A stretch of 60,384 nucleotides of DNA, from positions 1 through 60,384 of the forward strand of contig VDMD01000131.1 of assembly GCA_007026445.1 (NCBI GenBank), read 5' to 3'. Under the pieces are notes generated by a model. It was not told where the DNA came from and made no database searches. It saw nothing but the letters and a program-made list of their open reading frames with translations. Positions within the stretch are counted from its first letter, which is position 1; each line of letters starts with the position of its first letter. Made by a program: the position numbers and the translations under genes. Below, piece after piece: positions 34,612 through 45,059 of the stretch. The DNA is from Schizophyllum amplum. Lineage: Eukaryota; Basidiomycota; Agaricomycetes; Agaricales; Schizophyllaceae.

Positions 34612-36393
34612 TCACTGCTTGGTGTTCAGCAGCTTGGCCTTGATCTCCTCCCATTTTGTGGCACTGTCCCGTCTGCCACGCTTCGCCTTCTTCGGCGGCG
34701 CTCCCTCCTTGCCATTTCCATCTTGCTTCGGAAGAGAGCCCTCGCCGTCGCGCTGGGGCGCAGCCACGCCGATCTCACCAACACGCTCCTCCCACGGTGA
34801 AGGAATGAGTGCGACTGGTAGCAGCCAGGTCGCTGTCAGCACCACCCCATTTCCTATCGTAGAGTCAATATACATATTCGGACCCATAAACGCTCAGTAC
34901 TCACCATTGTCCCTCGCGGTAATCGCGCTCCAGCTCCAGGCAACAAAGACGCCGACGTAGCTCAGATACGGCGTCAGCCGCTTCAGCATCATCATGGCCG
35001 GGCGGATCGGCGGCGGGAATATAGCTGTCGGGATGTGGTCGAGCACCCACTTCAGCGCAGCGGCGACCATCGCGCCCTTCTTCGCGGCTGCGATCCGCGA
35101 GTCGTCGAGCACCTGCATGACGGGCGGCGGGAGATAAATGCGGTAGCCCCACCACAGCGCTTCGACGGAGAGCTTCTCGGCGCTGGGTACCCAGACGTGG
35201 ATCTCCTTCGTCTTGTGCTGCTTCTCCTTGTCCTTGCCCTTCGGGTCCGAGACGGCGCCAGTGTCCTTGCCCTTGGCTCCAGGCGAGGCTGGCCGGCTCG
35301 CGTCCGAGTCCTCGACGTACTCCAGCTCCTCGTCTGCGAGCTCGAGGACGGAGTCGCGGTTAGGCTGGAGATCAGCGTAAACCATGAAGCTCGCGTTGTC
35401 ATCGTCGTCCCGCGCGCGAGCGCCCTCTTCTCCTTCCTGCGCATCCTTGCCCGTCTCTCCATCCGGACTGATGACCTGCGTCGAACCACCATACGTGGTG
35501 GGCCGCTTCAGCCGCTCGAGCGCGCTCCACACGCTCTCTTTCCCCTTGTTGAGTGACCCTGTCATGACGCCCTCCGATGACAGCCACTTCATGAGCTTTG
35601 AATCCGCGCCGACAATGGTGGGGATCGGGGGTGCGTCCGCTGTGTCTGTCGCGGGTGTCTTGACCTCTGGCACACCATCGACTGGAGGTGGCGGAGACGC
35701 CGCGCGAGACGCGGGCTTGCTGCTGGGCGGCGGGAGCGTAGCGATCATCGCGCGGATTCGTTGCGCAAGCGTCTGAGCCTCTGGTGCGTCCTGCACCTCT
35801 TCCGGGGTGGGTTCCACGACCGGCTGCTCAGCAGGTGGCGGGGAATGAACAGCGTCATCGTACGGCGCTGGGGCTCCGCTCGGTGTCTGCGTGTGGGATT
35901 CATAGGATGGGGGATCGGTAGATGAGATGCTAGGTGTGACGATGGTACCCGCGCCCTCGTTCTTCACGTCGTCAAGCGTCCAAGAGGGCGGAGGGAATAC
36001 GATCGGTGGCTTCGGTTCCCGCTTCAGGGTCAGGTTCTTGCTCAGAGTGCCGGTGAAGCTCGCGACCGCGGTGGCCAGCGTCGAGAAGCGCGAGGATGCG
36101 GGCGGACGAACAGCGTTGAGATCGTCGGCGGGGGTGCCAGAGTCGGCTGCAGATTCGGATTCCGCACTCTTCCCATCAGGATGATCATCCGGTCCGCCTC
36201 CGTCTACCGTCGTCTTCTCTTGCGTCGTCGTCTCTCCTTTCACCGCTCCTTCCGGTGCTTTCTGCTCGTTCTTGGGCGTATCCGCTCGTTGCATTTGTTC
36301 AGACATGGAAGCGAGAGACACAAGGCTATGTTGCCAGGTCCATGCTGCCACAGGTGGCGCCATGGGTGCACGGGACAGCATTGTGTCAGCCAT
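34612..36393 (-). CDS. Uncharacterised membrane protein with a long disordered N-terminal half
   Basis: About 576 aa in two exons. The first 350 residues are Pro/Ser/Ala-rich and probably disordered (for example STDPPSYESHTQTPSG and AASPPPPVDGVPEVK). A conserved-looking block follows: SSEGVMTGSLNKGKESVWSA, FMVYADLQPNRDSVLELADEE, EIHVWVPSAEKLSVEALWWG, GYRIYLPPPVMQVLDD and KKGAMVAAALKWVLDHIP. Two hydrophobic segments close the chain (LSYVGVFVAWSWSAITA and NGVVLTATWLLPVALIP), then a basic tail KKAKRGRRDSATKWEEIK. The single intron (5' GTGAGTACTG) is phase-consistent. Likely an integral membrane protein of an internal membrane; I do not recognise a characterised homologue. The start at 36393 is the second ATG of the frame. 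Confidence 0.7.
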
Positions 36394-39300
36394 TACCACC
36401 ACTCCATTGATCGGAAGATAAGATTAGATAGTGAGTGTCGCTCCAAAGTCCCAAAAGGTTCAATAACAATGGGAAGCCGGATTTGGGCAACAAAGCAATC
36501 GTTGAGTTGGAACGACTGTAGACGAGGCGCGGACGTGCTGATTGGTACATCTGGGGGTTTGTGGTGGCCGACAGTTCTAATTCGCTCAGGAAAGCTTACT
36601 GTCCAATCTGTTAATGAGCGCCAGAGCCGGGAGACAGAAAACAATAACAACGGCATGGAAGACTCGAGTGCGAGTAGGAAGAATGACCGCCTCGAATGAC
36701 GTGGCTCGAAGCCGTGCTGTGGACGGGCTGTGGAAGAGTTTTGACCACTGTAATGCTCAAAATCGCGGCATCGCATACGTTCAACGTCCTGATGAACCTG
36801 ACCAGTAGCTTGGCGGCAATGGGTCACTACAGCATCAACAATAACGTCGGTTATGGACCCTTCATGAAGCTTCGAAGTCTTCCACCTTCATACATCGATC
36901 CAGCGATGAATCGATTATCTGCGCCTGCCAGTGTTACTTACCGGCCGCACGCCCTAACCCACCCTACGGATAACACCAACAAATCTAGGGTCGCCACGCC
37001 TCCTCCCCCTCGCTGAACCTGACGCACGCCACTGCGCCGAAGAACAAATCGCACAGGAACCAGAAGAAGCAGATTCATCTATCATGGGATCGGCGCCGTG
37101 CACGGTACGTGGAAGACGGTGGACCATCTTGGACCATGCTGTGCGGAAGACGTCCACCTGTGTCCCAGAAGGCATCGACGGCGGCGCGGGGTGCCCATCG
37201 TCCCACGGCGGGCGCCACCCACGTCGTTCGATCCCGCCAGCGTCCGACCCATGATCTGAGGCCGCACCTAGGCCCAAGACCTTGGAAATCGAGATACCGC
37301 ATAGATGTGTAAGAAAGGGAAGAAGAGAGAAAAATAACGGATTGAGGACGAATTAATCGCGCGCTCGGACGAATTCTTCTCGCGATCTGGCGGATTGTCG
37401 AGGGCGCATGCCGAATAGACATTGAAGGTCCGTGAACGCCATGTAGAGACCGCAGAACCGCGCGGTTGGATAAAGACGCCCTTCTTGCACTTCGTGGCGC
37501 GGTCAGAGGACAAAATCCACAGTGGCGCGCAACGAGGCGACGGCGTGTACGCGCAGTGCGGCACCAGATTCTAGTTCCTCAAGCAGCTTCAAGCAGTGCC
37601 TTTGTGATCGACGCGCGGGGCAGCAGGGCGCGGCGCCCCGCACAGCAAGGCACCCGCAGACTGCCCCCGCGGCGTGCCAGCCCAAGGGCGCGCTATGGGG
37701 CACCGTACATGTGCATGAGCACTGGATCAGTCGTATGACGCATCGTGAGTAGGTTACGCTGGGTGGACGAAGCTGCGTTGAACTTACGAGGAACATCCCG
37801 ACGCTATGTACCGTGGGGAACGCCGATTGTGGGCGCGGTTGACCGTTTGCAGCGGGCTGTCGCCGCGAGCAGCGGATGCGTGGCGGAACGCGTATGTGCA
37901 CGAAACTCAGTAGCGGCCCGGGCTGCTAGGCGGGAGCTGCACCAGCCCTCGGCGGTGGTGGAGCGGCGCGCTCCAGCCGGGCATCTGTGCGCGGAGAACG
38001 ATCTGTGGTAGGTTTCCAAAGCGAGTTCGCATCGACCGTCGAACGCGCGTCTCGCAATTCAGTATTCAATATCTGATCCTGATGTGCCCTAGAGATGATG
38101 GTATTACAGAGTCCGAGTCGGATGTACGCGATTCAAGAGGAAGGTAGAGGTTGACAGGCGAGGGGGTTGCACTTGCCTTACGCGGGAGGACGACTGCTTG
38201 CCATCTGGGTGTGCGCGAGTGGGTAAAGGCGACCTCCGAGCATGCTCCGGGCGCAACGTACTAAACGATAGGCATCTGTGTGAGTCAGCCGCGGCCTACC
38301 TGCTGTACCATCGAGCAGAAATCGAGCACGCGATTCCGCTATTCGAAGGTCGACTTAGATGCAAGTTGGGCTGCTCGGCGAACATCATCGTGTGTAAGAT
38401 CCCTTTGGGGCATCCCTTTACCTGTCTTATCATCATCAGCCGCGGTAGCAGGCAAGACAGGTGAGACAGACCTGCACGTTGCTCTACATGTTGCGGCGAC
38501 CTCATGTTCGATAAGTCGACGAAGAGATAGTCTGTCGGGAATGGCGGTTTGATCGTCGAGAACGCGCCAGGCTAATGTCGGGCACGAAGAGAGGCGGTGG
38601 ACACGCGGCGGTGGCAGAGGACGAGAGAGGGCGTCATAACGGTGGGAACGAGCGCCGCTTCTTCCTCACGTCCAGCTTCTAGTTGTCCAGCACCGTGGCT
38701 TATCGGTGACGTTGACGGGCGCCTGCGGTGTGGCCGCGAATACGCATATATCGGTGGTTCATATCCGGCGGGAAAGCGCCTACGAAGGGAAGAGGGCGCC
38801 CATGGCTGCGTCGTGTAGGCGCGCACATCAACATCAGGATCAGAGCGACAATGCGGGATCGAGCCTTGAGCAGGCCGAGGTGGAGTTTGGTCGCAGGCAC
38901 TGACGGCAGCCAGACAGACCGTATCTGGTAGCTAGCGACGAGGAGGCGCGGTCAGACGCGGCAACATTGATAGACGTTGAATAGCGGTAGAGGCCAACAA
39001 GTTAACATCTGAAGTGCGATGGGCGGACGCCGCCTATTGTATGAGCGCAACGGTATGAATGAGCTGACCCGACGTCTATTGCAGGATATCAACAGAGTTA
39101 CTGCTAGAGTAAGAGCCTTCACCGTGTGCCGCCTAACCTACTGGTTAGACTAAGGGCACTCGGTGTCGTACCAGCATGTTCGGGACCGAGCGCGGGTACA
39201 CAGAGGCCAGCAAAGCAGTCCAAGGGGTGGCGGACGGATTTCGGTGCAGCAACCATAGAGAGGAATCTCCAGTTGTCCAAAGAGCATGTTTTTGCGACGA

Positions 39301-39952
39301 GAGAGTTCTTCCAGCGCCAAGGTCGCCTTTGCAACCCGGCCACAGCTGCATGATCCTGCGAAAACGAGGCGAAGATAGAGATATGAGGACCATGTGTAGT
39401 CCAGACGTTCCGCGATTGTCGCGGTATAACGCCTGGAGGATGGCCAGGGAAGGGAATCGGTTCCCGAAGAGTGGGTAGCGCGTACTCGCGTCCCACGCAC
39501 ACAGCCCACTGCCCGTGGGCATGATGTAGCAGACTGGAGAGCGCGATGGGCCATCTTGCAGGCTGTCGGCAACCGCGACGAGGACTCCGAAACTGCGCTC
39601 GAGGCTCGCCGAACTCAGACCTTGGGGAATAATCGAGACCTCGGTATCGCTGCCCGGCGGCGTGTGGCGAGATAAAAGGCGCCACGTCGCACGTGACTAT
39701 TTCGGTATCATTGGCGTGCGGGTTTCACACGAGCACTCTGTTCCGCTTGCCACCGTCGCTGTCGACGACGAGCAAAAATATCATGTTTGGAGGCTGTGGC
39801 CGGTGCTGAACGCTACAGGAGACGTCTATACGAGGATAACCGAGGTGCGTTGCAATCTTGATGGCCTCGAGGCAGATCTCCTTACGGTGATGTTATACAT
39901 AACAGCCCAATCGCACCGCTCTTGTTTCCCTTTCTCCCCCCAACTTGACCAG
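36394..39952. other. 3.5-kb region without a recognisable gene
   Basis: GC-rich sequence has many short overlapping open frames on both strands (for example 39119-39685 minus), but no exon chain, domain, tRNA or transposase motif was recognised. A TATA-like GATAAAA near 39670 and a CT-rich tract near 39920-39945 probably belong to the promoter and leader of the next gene. Confidence 0.5.
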
Positions 39953-42397
39953 ATGTTGGCGTCGTTTCCCATGGTGGCCCCCGCCGGGCCGCACTCGCGA
40001 CTCCAGTCCCGTGGACGTTCACGCCAGGTGTCGCGTGCCGCCGTCGCCCGCAAGGCCTCAGAGGAGCGCCGGGCCCAGGCGCGCCGCCCCGCCACCGCCA
40101 CTCCCGCCGTCCGCGACCAACAACGAACACCAGCTTATGTGGCGCACAAACACGACAGCGCACACCCCAGACCCAATGCCAAGGTCCTCGTCCCCTCAGC
40201 CGCGAAAGCGTGCAGAGCTCTCCCGACGAGCGTGCCATTCGAGGCCGTGACGCGTCAACCGTCGCGCCCGCCCGCACCCTCAATATCATCATCCCCACCA
40301 TACCTGTCTGCATCCCCACCCAACTCGCCACCGACCCCGCCTACCCCATCCGCTCCGACGACCCCGTCCGAGGACACAGACTCCGACCCGGTGTCGCTTG
40401 CGGATCGGGTGCACACCGCATATGCCCTAGATGATATGCACACGGCGAAGGTCCTGCTGCTGAAACTCAAGGGCTACCGCGACATTACCGAGGCAGACAT
40501 TGCGGCCGTCCAAGATGAAGATTTCGACTTTTGCTTTGTCCCCAACGGTCGTCTCGTCGAAGATATCAGCTGCCCCACCCCTGCAGAAAGCGCATCGACC
40601 ATGCAGCCTAACACGCTCTCGAGGACGCGCGACGAGCGCTTGAAGGCATGCGAGAAAGTTTGGGAGGACGGCCGGAGAGCAATGGCCGAGAGTCGGCAGG
40701 CCATGGTCCTCCAGCAGAAGCGCGCCCAGCTCGAACGGGAGGTCGCGCAGAGGAAGCGCGCGGAGGTGGAGGCGGAGGAGAGGCGTCTGGAGGCGGAGCG
40801 GATCGTCATGTCCACGCATCACGTTCGCCGGCGGCAGCGGCCAGTGGTGTCCTACGCGGAGCTCTCGCCCAGCAGCCCATCACCGACTCCGACTCGTCAT
40901 CGATCGCCCACGCTGTACGACTGTCCGGCCTTGCAGCCAGCGCCGCGACCGAGTCATAGTCGCCAGAAGTCGTCCCTATCGATGTCCCTGGATCAGCCTC
41001 TTCCGGAGATGTCCCAAGTCGTCGTGCCCTTCAAGGATGTGGTGAAGAGCATGCACGGCGCTCTCTTTCCTCTTGATCCCGAGGAGCGAACGTCGCATAC
41101 ACGATCGTCTCCTTCGCCCTCGACCCCGCACGCCACCCCTGCACGGAAGGAGAGACGCGAGAAGGAGTTGTTGATGAACCTGCTGGCGGAGGCGGAGGCG
41201 GTCGCAGCAGAGGCAGAGAAGACGTGGAAGGGGAAGGGCGCAGCAGCTGCGCCGGGCAGGAGAAGAAGTGTCGTGTGCCCCGCGTGCGAGAAGTCGCTGT
41301 CGACGTCGTCCACGTCATCCACGACGTCCACGCGCTCGTTGTCCTCAGCGTCGTCGGGCCCATCGCGCTCCGGCTCGTGGCTGTCGTTCTCGTCAGCTTC
41401 ATCGTCGCTTTCTAGCGTGTCGACGGCGCTGACGACACCCGCGACGTCGCCGGTGGTTATGTCGCCGCCGAAGAGGAGGTCGCGCATCGGCAGCTGGTTG
41501 CTGAAGCCAACAGTCGCAGCGCCAACAGAGATTACAACGGTCACGCGCCGGTGTTGCGCAACTCACTGTCACCTTGTAGCCGTCTCGGTGCCGATCCACG
41601 ACAGCCCGTTGCCCTTTCCGCAGCCAGAACCGGCGATGGCTCTCGAGTCATCGTCGGTCGTTCGGGAAGCTAGGCGCGCCTCCGCCGCCAGCGCCAAGGC
41701 CGACGCGCAGGCGGGTCTTGTGTCCCAGGTGCTCTCCTATGCGCAGAACTTTCAGCGGGCGTACGCGGGCGCCTTGCTGTTCTCGTCCGTCCCCACGAGC
41801 TCGCCGTACGAGTTTGGAGAGCCAGCTCGACGCAGGGAGACGACCGCGCCGCGGAGGAGTGGGCGGTCGATTAGAGCGCCGGGATACCGCGCGAGCAGGA
41901 CGGAGGTTTCGCGCGTGTTCCCCGCGCGGCACGTTACCATCCGCCGCCACGTCGACGGTGACGGGTGGGACCAGGCGAGCGACTTCCTCGGGGCGGATGA
42001 CGAGGGGGACGCCATCGAGATTCCGCTCGTCGCTCCCGCGCCGCCTGCGCTGCAGCAGTGCGCCACTCAGGCGTTCAACCCGTTCAACCCGCACGGTCTG
42101 GGGAGCCGCAACCCGTCGCCGCTGCGCAGGCAGATGCTGGCGGCTGTGCCCCCGTCGCTCGGCGCGGGCATGTGCACGACGTACCGGGTGAAGGTCGTGC
42201 AGAACGGGCTGTACCTGCGCCTCAAGGCGACGCACAACGTGCTGACTTCGCGGCGTGGGGCGACGCGCGAGGAGTTGGACGTGCTGCAGGGGAAGACGCG
42301 CGAGAAGGTGGGGCGCGTGTCGTGCATCTCGGTGCCCGTCGCGGCGCCCACGGAGGTGGTGCGGGCTGAGCGGGAGGTGTACGGAGCGCGCGGATGA
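39953..42397 (+). CDS. Serine-rich low-complexity protein with coiled coil, unknown function
   Basis: About 814 aa in one exon from MLASFPMVAPAG; the frame stays open upstream to 39662, but a TATA-like element lies inside that extension, so the downstream ATG is preferred. Features in order: a basic start (SRGRSRQVSRAAVARK), a Pro/Ser-rich stretch, a short ordered helix pair (LADRVHTAYALDDMHTAK, LLLKLKGYRDITEADIAAV), a charged coiled coil (QKRAQLEREVAQRKRAEVEA), a Ser-rich tract with more than 40 Ser near 41290-41420, and a C-terminal block with AFNPFNPHGLGSRNPSPLRRQ-type phrases and VVQNGLYLRLKATHNVLT. A CPAC pair (VVCPACEK) could bind metal. No catalytic family was recognised. Absence of introns is unusual here. 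Confidence 0.6.
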   Translation: MLASFPMVAPAGPHSRLQSRGRSRQVSRAAVARKASEERRAQARRPATATPAVRDQQRTPAYVAHKHDSAHPRPNAKVLVPSAAKACRALPTSVPFEAVTRQPSRPPAPSISSSPPYLSASPPNSPPTPPTPSAPTTPSEDTDSDPVSLADRVHTAYALDDMHTAKVLLLKLKGYRDITEADIAAVQDEDFDFCFVPNGRLVEDISCPTPAESASTMQPNTLSRTRDERLKACEKVWEDGRRAMAESRQAMVLQQKRAQLEREVAQRKRAEVEAEERRLEAERIVMSTHHVRRRQRPVVSYAELSPSSPSPTPTRHRSPTLYDCPALQPAPRPSHSRQKSSLSMSLDQPLPEMSQVVVPFKDVVKSMHGALFPLDPEERTSHTRSSPSPSTPHATPARKERREKELLMNLLAEAEAVAAEAEKTWKGKGAAAAPGRRRSVVCPACEKSLSTSSTSSTTSTRSLSSASSGPSRSGSWLSFSSASSSLSSVSTALTTPATSPVVMSPPKRRSRIGSWLLKPTVAAPTEITTVTRRCCATHCHLVAVSVPIHDSPLPFPQPEPAMALESSSVVREARRASAASAKADAQAGLVSQVLSYAQNFQRAYAGALLFSSVPTSSPYEFGEPARRRETTAPRRSGRSIRAPGYRASRTEVSRVFPARHVTIRRHVDGDGWDQASDFLGADDEGDAIEIPLVAPAPPALQQCATQAFNPFNPHGLGSRNPSPLRRQMLAAVPPSLGAGMCTTYRVKVVQNGLYLRLKATHNVLTSRRGATREELDVLQGKTREKVGRVSCISVPVAAPTEVVRAEREVYGARG

Positions 42398-43006
42398 GGA
42401 GGTGACGAAGGGGGGAGGGGATGGTGGTGGTAATGGAAGAGGTGTCGGTGAGGTGCTTTGTCGGATTCGGCTCGCAACTAGACTTGCGCTCGCACGCCAG
42501 ATGGGGTGCGGGTGTCGCCATCGTTCCGTGTTATAGTTCCTTCTTGCTTTCGAGGCTACCCATCTTCTTTGCTTACCTACACTTGGGTTTCTACCTACGC
42601 TTGGGCTTCATGGTTTTCATACGTCAGCTACTTACTCCTATGTGCGCACGCCACTAATGTTCTTCGCATGGTTTACTTATTCTTTCTCCGTGTCCGTACC
42701 ATGGACTTGTAGCTCTACTTTGGCTGTCGGCTCGTGTATCCTACTTCGTTTATGTTATTATGCGAATCACTATGCACATATAATTTTATGGAAAACATCA
42801 TCTGGCGTGCTTTCAAGCTTCAAGCCCTATGTAAGACGAAAGGTGGCGCGCACATGAGTCATCGTTGACCTCCTCTGCGTGCTCAGCGCTCAGCCACAGC
42901 GTGCGTTGCGGCGTTTCACCCGGGAGACACAATGCATCACATAAAGAAGGTACAAGATACAGCAAGGATACAGGGTACACTACGGCACAAGTCTACTGAG
43001 GAGCGC
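42398..43006. other. Convergent 3' flanks, no gene seen
   Basis: This lies between the serine-rich gene and the LTV1 stop. It contains AT-rich stretches around 42656-42800 and nothing coding was recognised. Confidence 0.5.
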
Positions 43007-44840
43007 TCACAGCTTCCGCGTCCTCAGCTCCTTCCCATTGAGCCTCCGCTTCGCATTCTGCATCTCAGCATCGAACTGCTCCTTGGTCGCCTTCTTCTCC
43101 ACCCGCCGCGCCTGGCGCTCCGCTTTGACAGCTGCCTTGCGGGCCTTCTTGTCCTCCTTGGACTCGTTCTTCGGCCTCGCTATCGTCTGGCGGTGCGTCG
43201 CCTCGGTCTCCGTGTCGGAGCCGGAGGTGTCGTCGGCGAAGGGGGGAGGGCTGCTTTCGAGTGTCGTGTTTGTGAGTTGGGTTGCGTGACGACGGGCAGT
43301 CCGGTTTGGGATCTATGATTATTTGTGGCACGGCGGTTTTTAGTCCTTCGAGCGGCGGTCTCGCGCGCGCGTATGACGCGGGGGTGGTTTTCGAGGTTGG
43401 AGTAGGTGGCTAGGAATCAAGTCAGCTCTGGAGCGCTGAGGCGTAGGTGTAAAAACTCACAGAGGATGGACTCGCAATCCCACTTGTCCTCCTTTCTCTT
43501 CCTCCGAGTCCGAGAGCTCGTCATCGTTGTACGAGTCATTGGAAGGTGTTTCCTGCATGTCGATCTCGCGCATGGCGCCCAGGGCTCGCCGGAAAGTGTC
43601 GAGTTTCTCCACGCCAGTGTCACCTTCAAGCTTGGGCTGCATCTTGCGGCCGAGTAGCTCGAAGTCGTTGAGGAATTCGTCCATCATGTTCTCAAAGTCG
43701 GGCCGAGAGAGAATGAGGTCGGGCACTTCGTCGATATCGTCCTCCTCTGCATCCTCATCCTCGTCCTCATATTCGTCGCCGTATTCTTTGGCCATGACCT
43801 GGGACATGTGAGCAAGGCGATGACAAAATGGAGAGCGAGAGGCATACCTGATCGTACTGCGAATCGAGCGTTTGCAGCGTGTCGGTACGATGCAGGGACG
43901 AGCTGCTCATGCTGTACCCGGATGCGTCGCTGGTACCCTTCCGGCGTCGCCTCTTTGCACCGATCACAGACATTGCAGGCAGTCCGCCGACAGTGTCTCC
44001 CCCTTCGGACCGGAAGTCGTCCGTGCTCTTCAGCTCGTTGTCTACATCGGCGTGTGTCTGTGCCTTCTTGAACCGAGCGAAGCGCTCCTCCCAGCCAAGC
44101 TCCTCGTCCGCAACTTCCTCCCCGTCCTCGTCCTCATCTGCAGCAGCCTCCTCAATACCATCTTCCGCAAACTCGAAGCCCAAGTCCTCAGCGGCATCGC
44201 GCTCCCCTTTCGCGACGAGCTCGCCGAAGAAGTCGTCTTCGAGGTCGTCGTCCACGAATGCGTCGTCCTCCAGTGCCTCGAGAACTTGGCGCAGATGGGG
44301 ATCCATGTCAGGTTGGAAGCCTGACAGGCTTTCTGGGATGGCTTGCTGCGACTCATAGTTGCGGGGGAGCTCGGTAGTGGAGGCCAGTACGCCCTCGGGC
44401 AGATCCTTGAGTTGGATGCCGATGTTGTCTTTCTCCTTGATCTTCTTCTTGGTGGTATTGGGGGCTTCGATCAGGATGGTATCAACGCCTTCCTCCTCCA
44501 CACCAGCCTGCCGTAGATGTTGCATGTAATCATATTCGGTGTCGTCGTAGTAGACGCCGTACAGAGACGCCTCGCCAACGTTGGCGCGCTGGTCGGTCTC
44601 CGCTGGAGTAAGAATTTCTTCTAGGTCCGCACGGCTCTTCCCCTGCGTCTATCTGTCAACAAGAATATAGACCGATCGCCAGGCAAAGCACACCTTCTTT
44701 TCATTCTCGCGCACAAAGGGTTTCAATACACGCTGGCTTGCGTCGGGGTCGTGGATGAGTGGATCGCGCTGGGATCTGTGTACGAGCTGGAAATGCTTTG
44801 CGCCCGGCTGGCGATAGATGGACTTCGACTTGGGGGGCAT
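43007..44840 (-). CDS. LTV1: Ltv1, 40S ribosome biogenesis factor, with apparent indels
   Basis: About 555 aa in four exons. Ltv1 escorts pre-40S subunits and must be phosphorylated and released for uS3 and uS10 positioning. The N-terminus MPPKSKSIYRQPGAKHFQLV is the family signature. ASLYGVYYDDTEYDYMQHLR follows, then LKDLPEGVLAS, long acidic stretches, VPDLILSRPDFENMMDEFL, WDCESIL/TYSNLENHPR and a lysine/arginine-rich C-terminal coiled coil ending RRLNGKELRTRKL. Between SDSEEEK and EDKWDCESIL near 43488-43496 there is one extra base, so the frame runs to a false stop. Near 43300-43325 the literal frame reads ATNNHRSQTGLPVV while another frame gives IIIDPK, the family's motif, suggesting compensating indels. 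Start at 44840 is certain from conservation. It is divergent from TAF2, with 219 bp between ATGs. Confidence 0.87.
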
Positions 44841-44920
44841 GATGGGCGGGAGAAAAACAGTACAATGCGGCACGCGGCTAAGCGCCCGCTTTGTTTGACC
44901 CGAAATGGCAATCCCCTCGC

Positions 44921-44927
44921 TGAGTCA
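44921..44927. promoter_or_regulatory. TGAGTCA (Gcn4/AP-1-type site) in the LTV1-TAF2 divergent promoter
   Basis: The perfect palindromic heptamer lies 81 bp from the LTV1 ATG and 133 bp from the TAF2 ATG. It is the Gcn4/Cpc1 bZIP consensus. Function is inferred. Confidence 0.4.
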
Positions 44928-45059
44928 GCAAGCAGCGCCTTGCTCTCAACCGTTTACTGAATCATCGCCCTCGACACCAGCCACGCCCGGACGCGCGCAA
45001 ATCTGCAAGGATCAGACCTTACGAACGTTGGGAACACAGTTAGAGAGCGATTTAACGCT

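Noticed and set aside
39119..39685. Minus-strand 188-codon frame
   Set aside because: Two other frames of the same strand are also open here, indicating composition bias rather than selection on one frame.
39662..39952. Longer N-terminus for the serine-rich protein starting MWRDKRRH
   Set aside because: The extension contains a TATA-like element right after its ATG, so it is more likely promoter and leader; not excluded.
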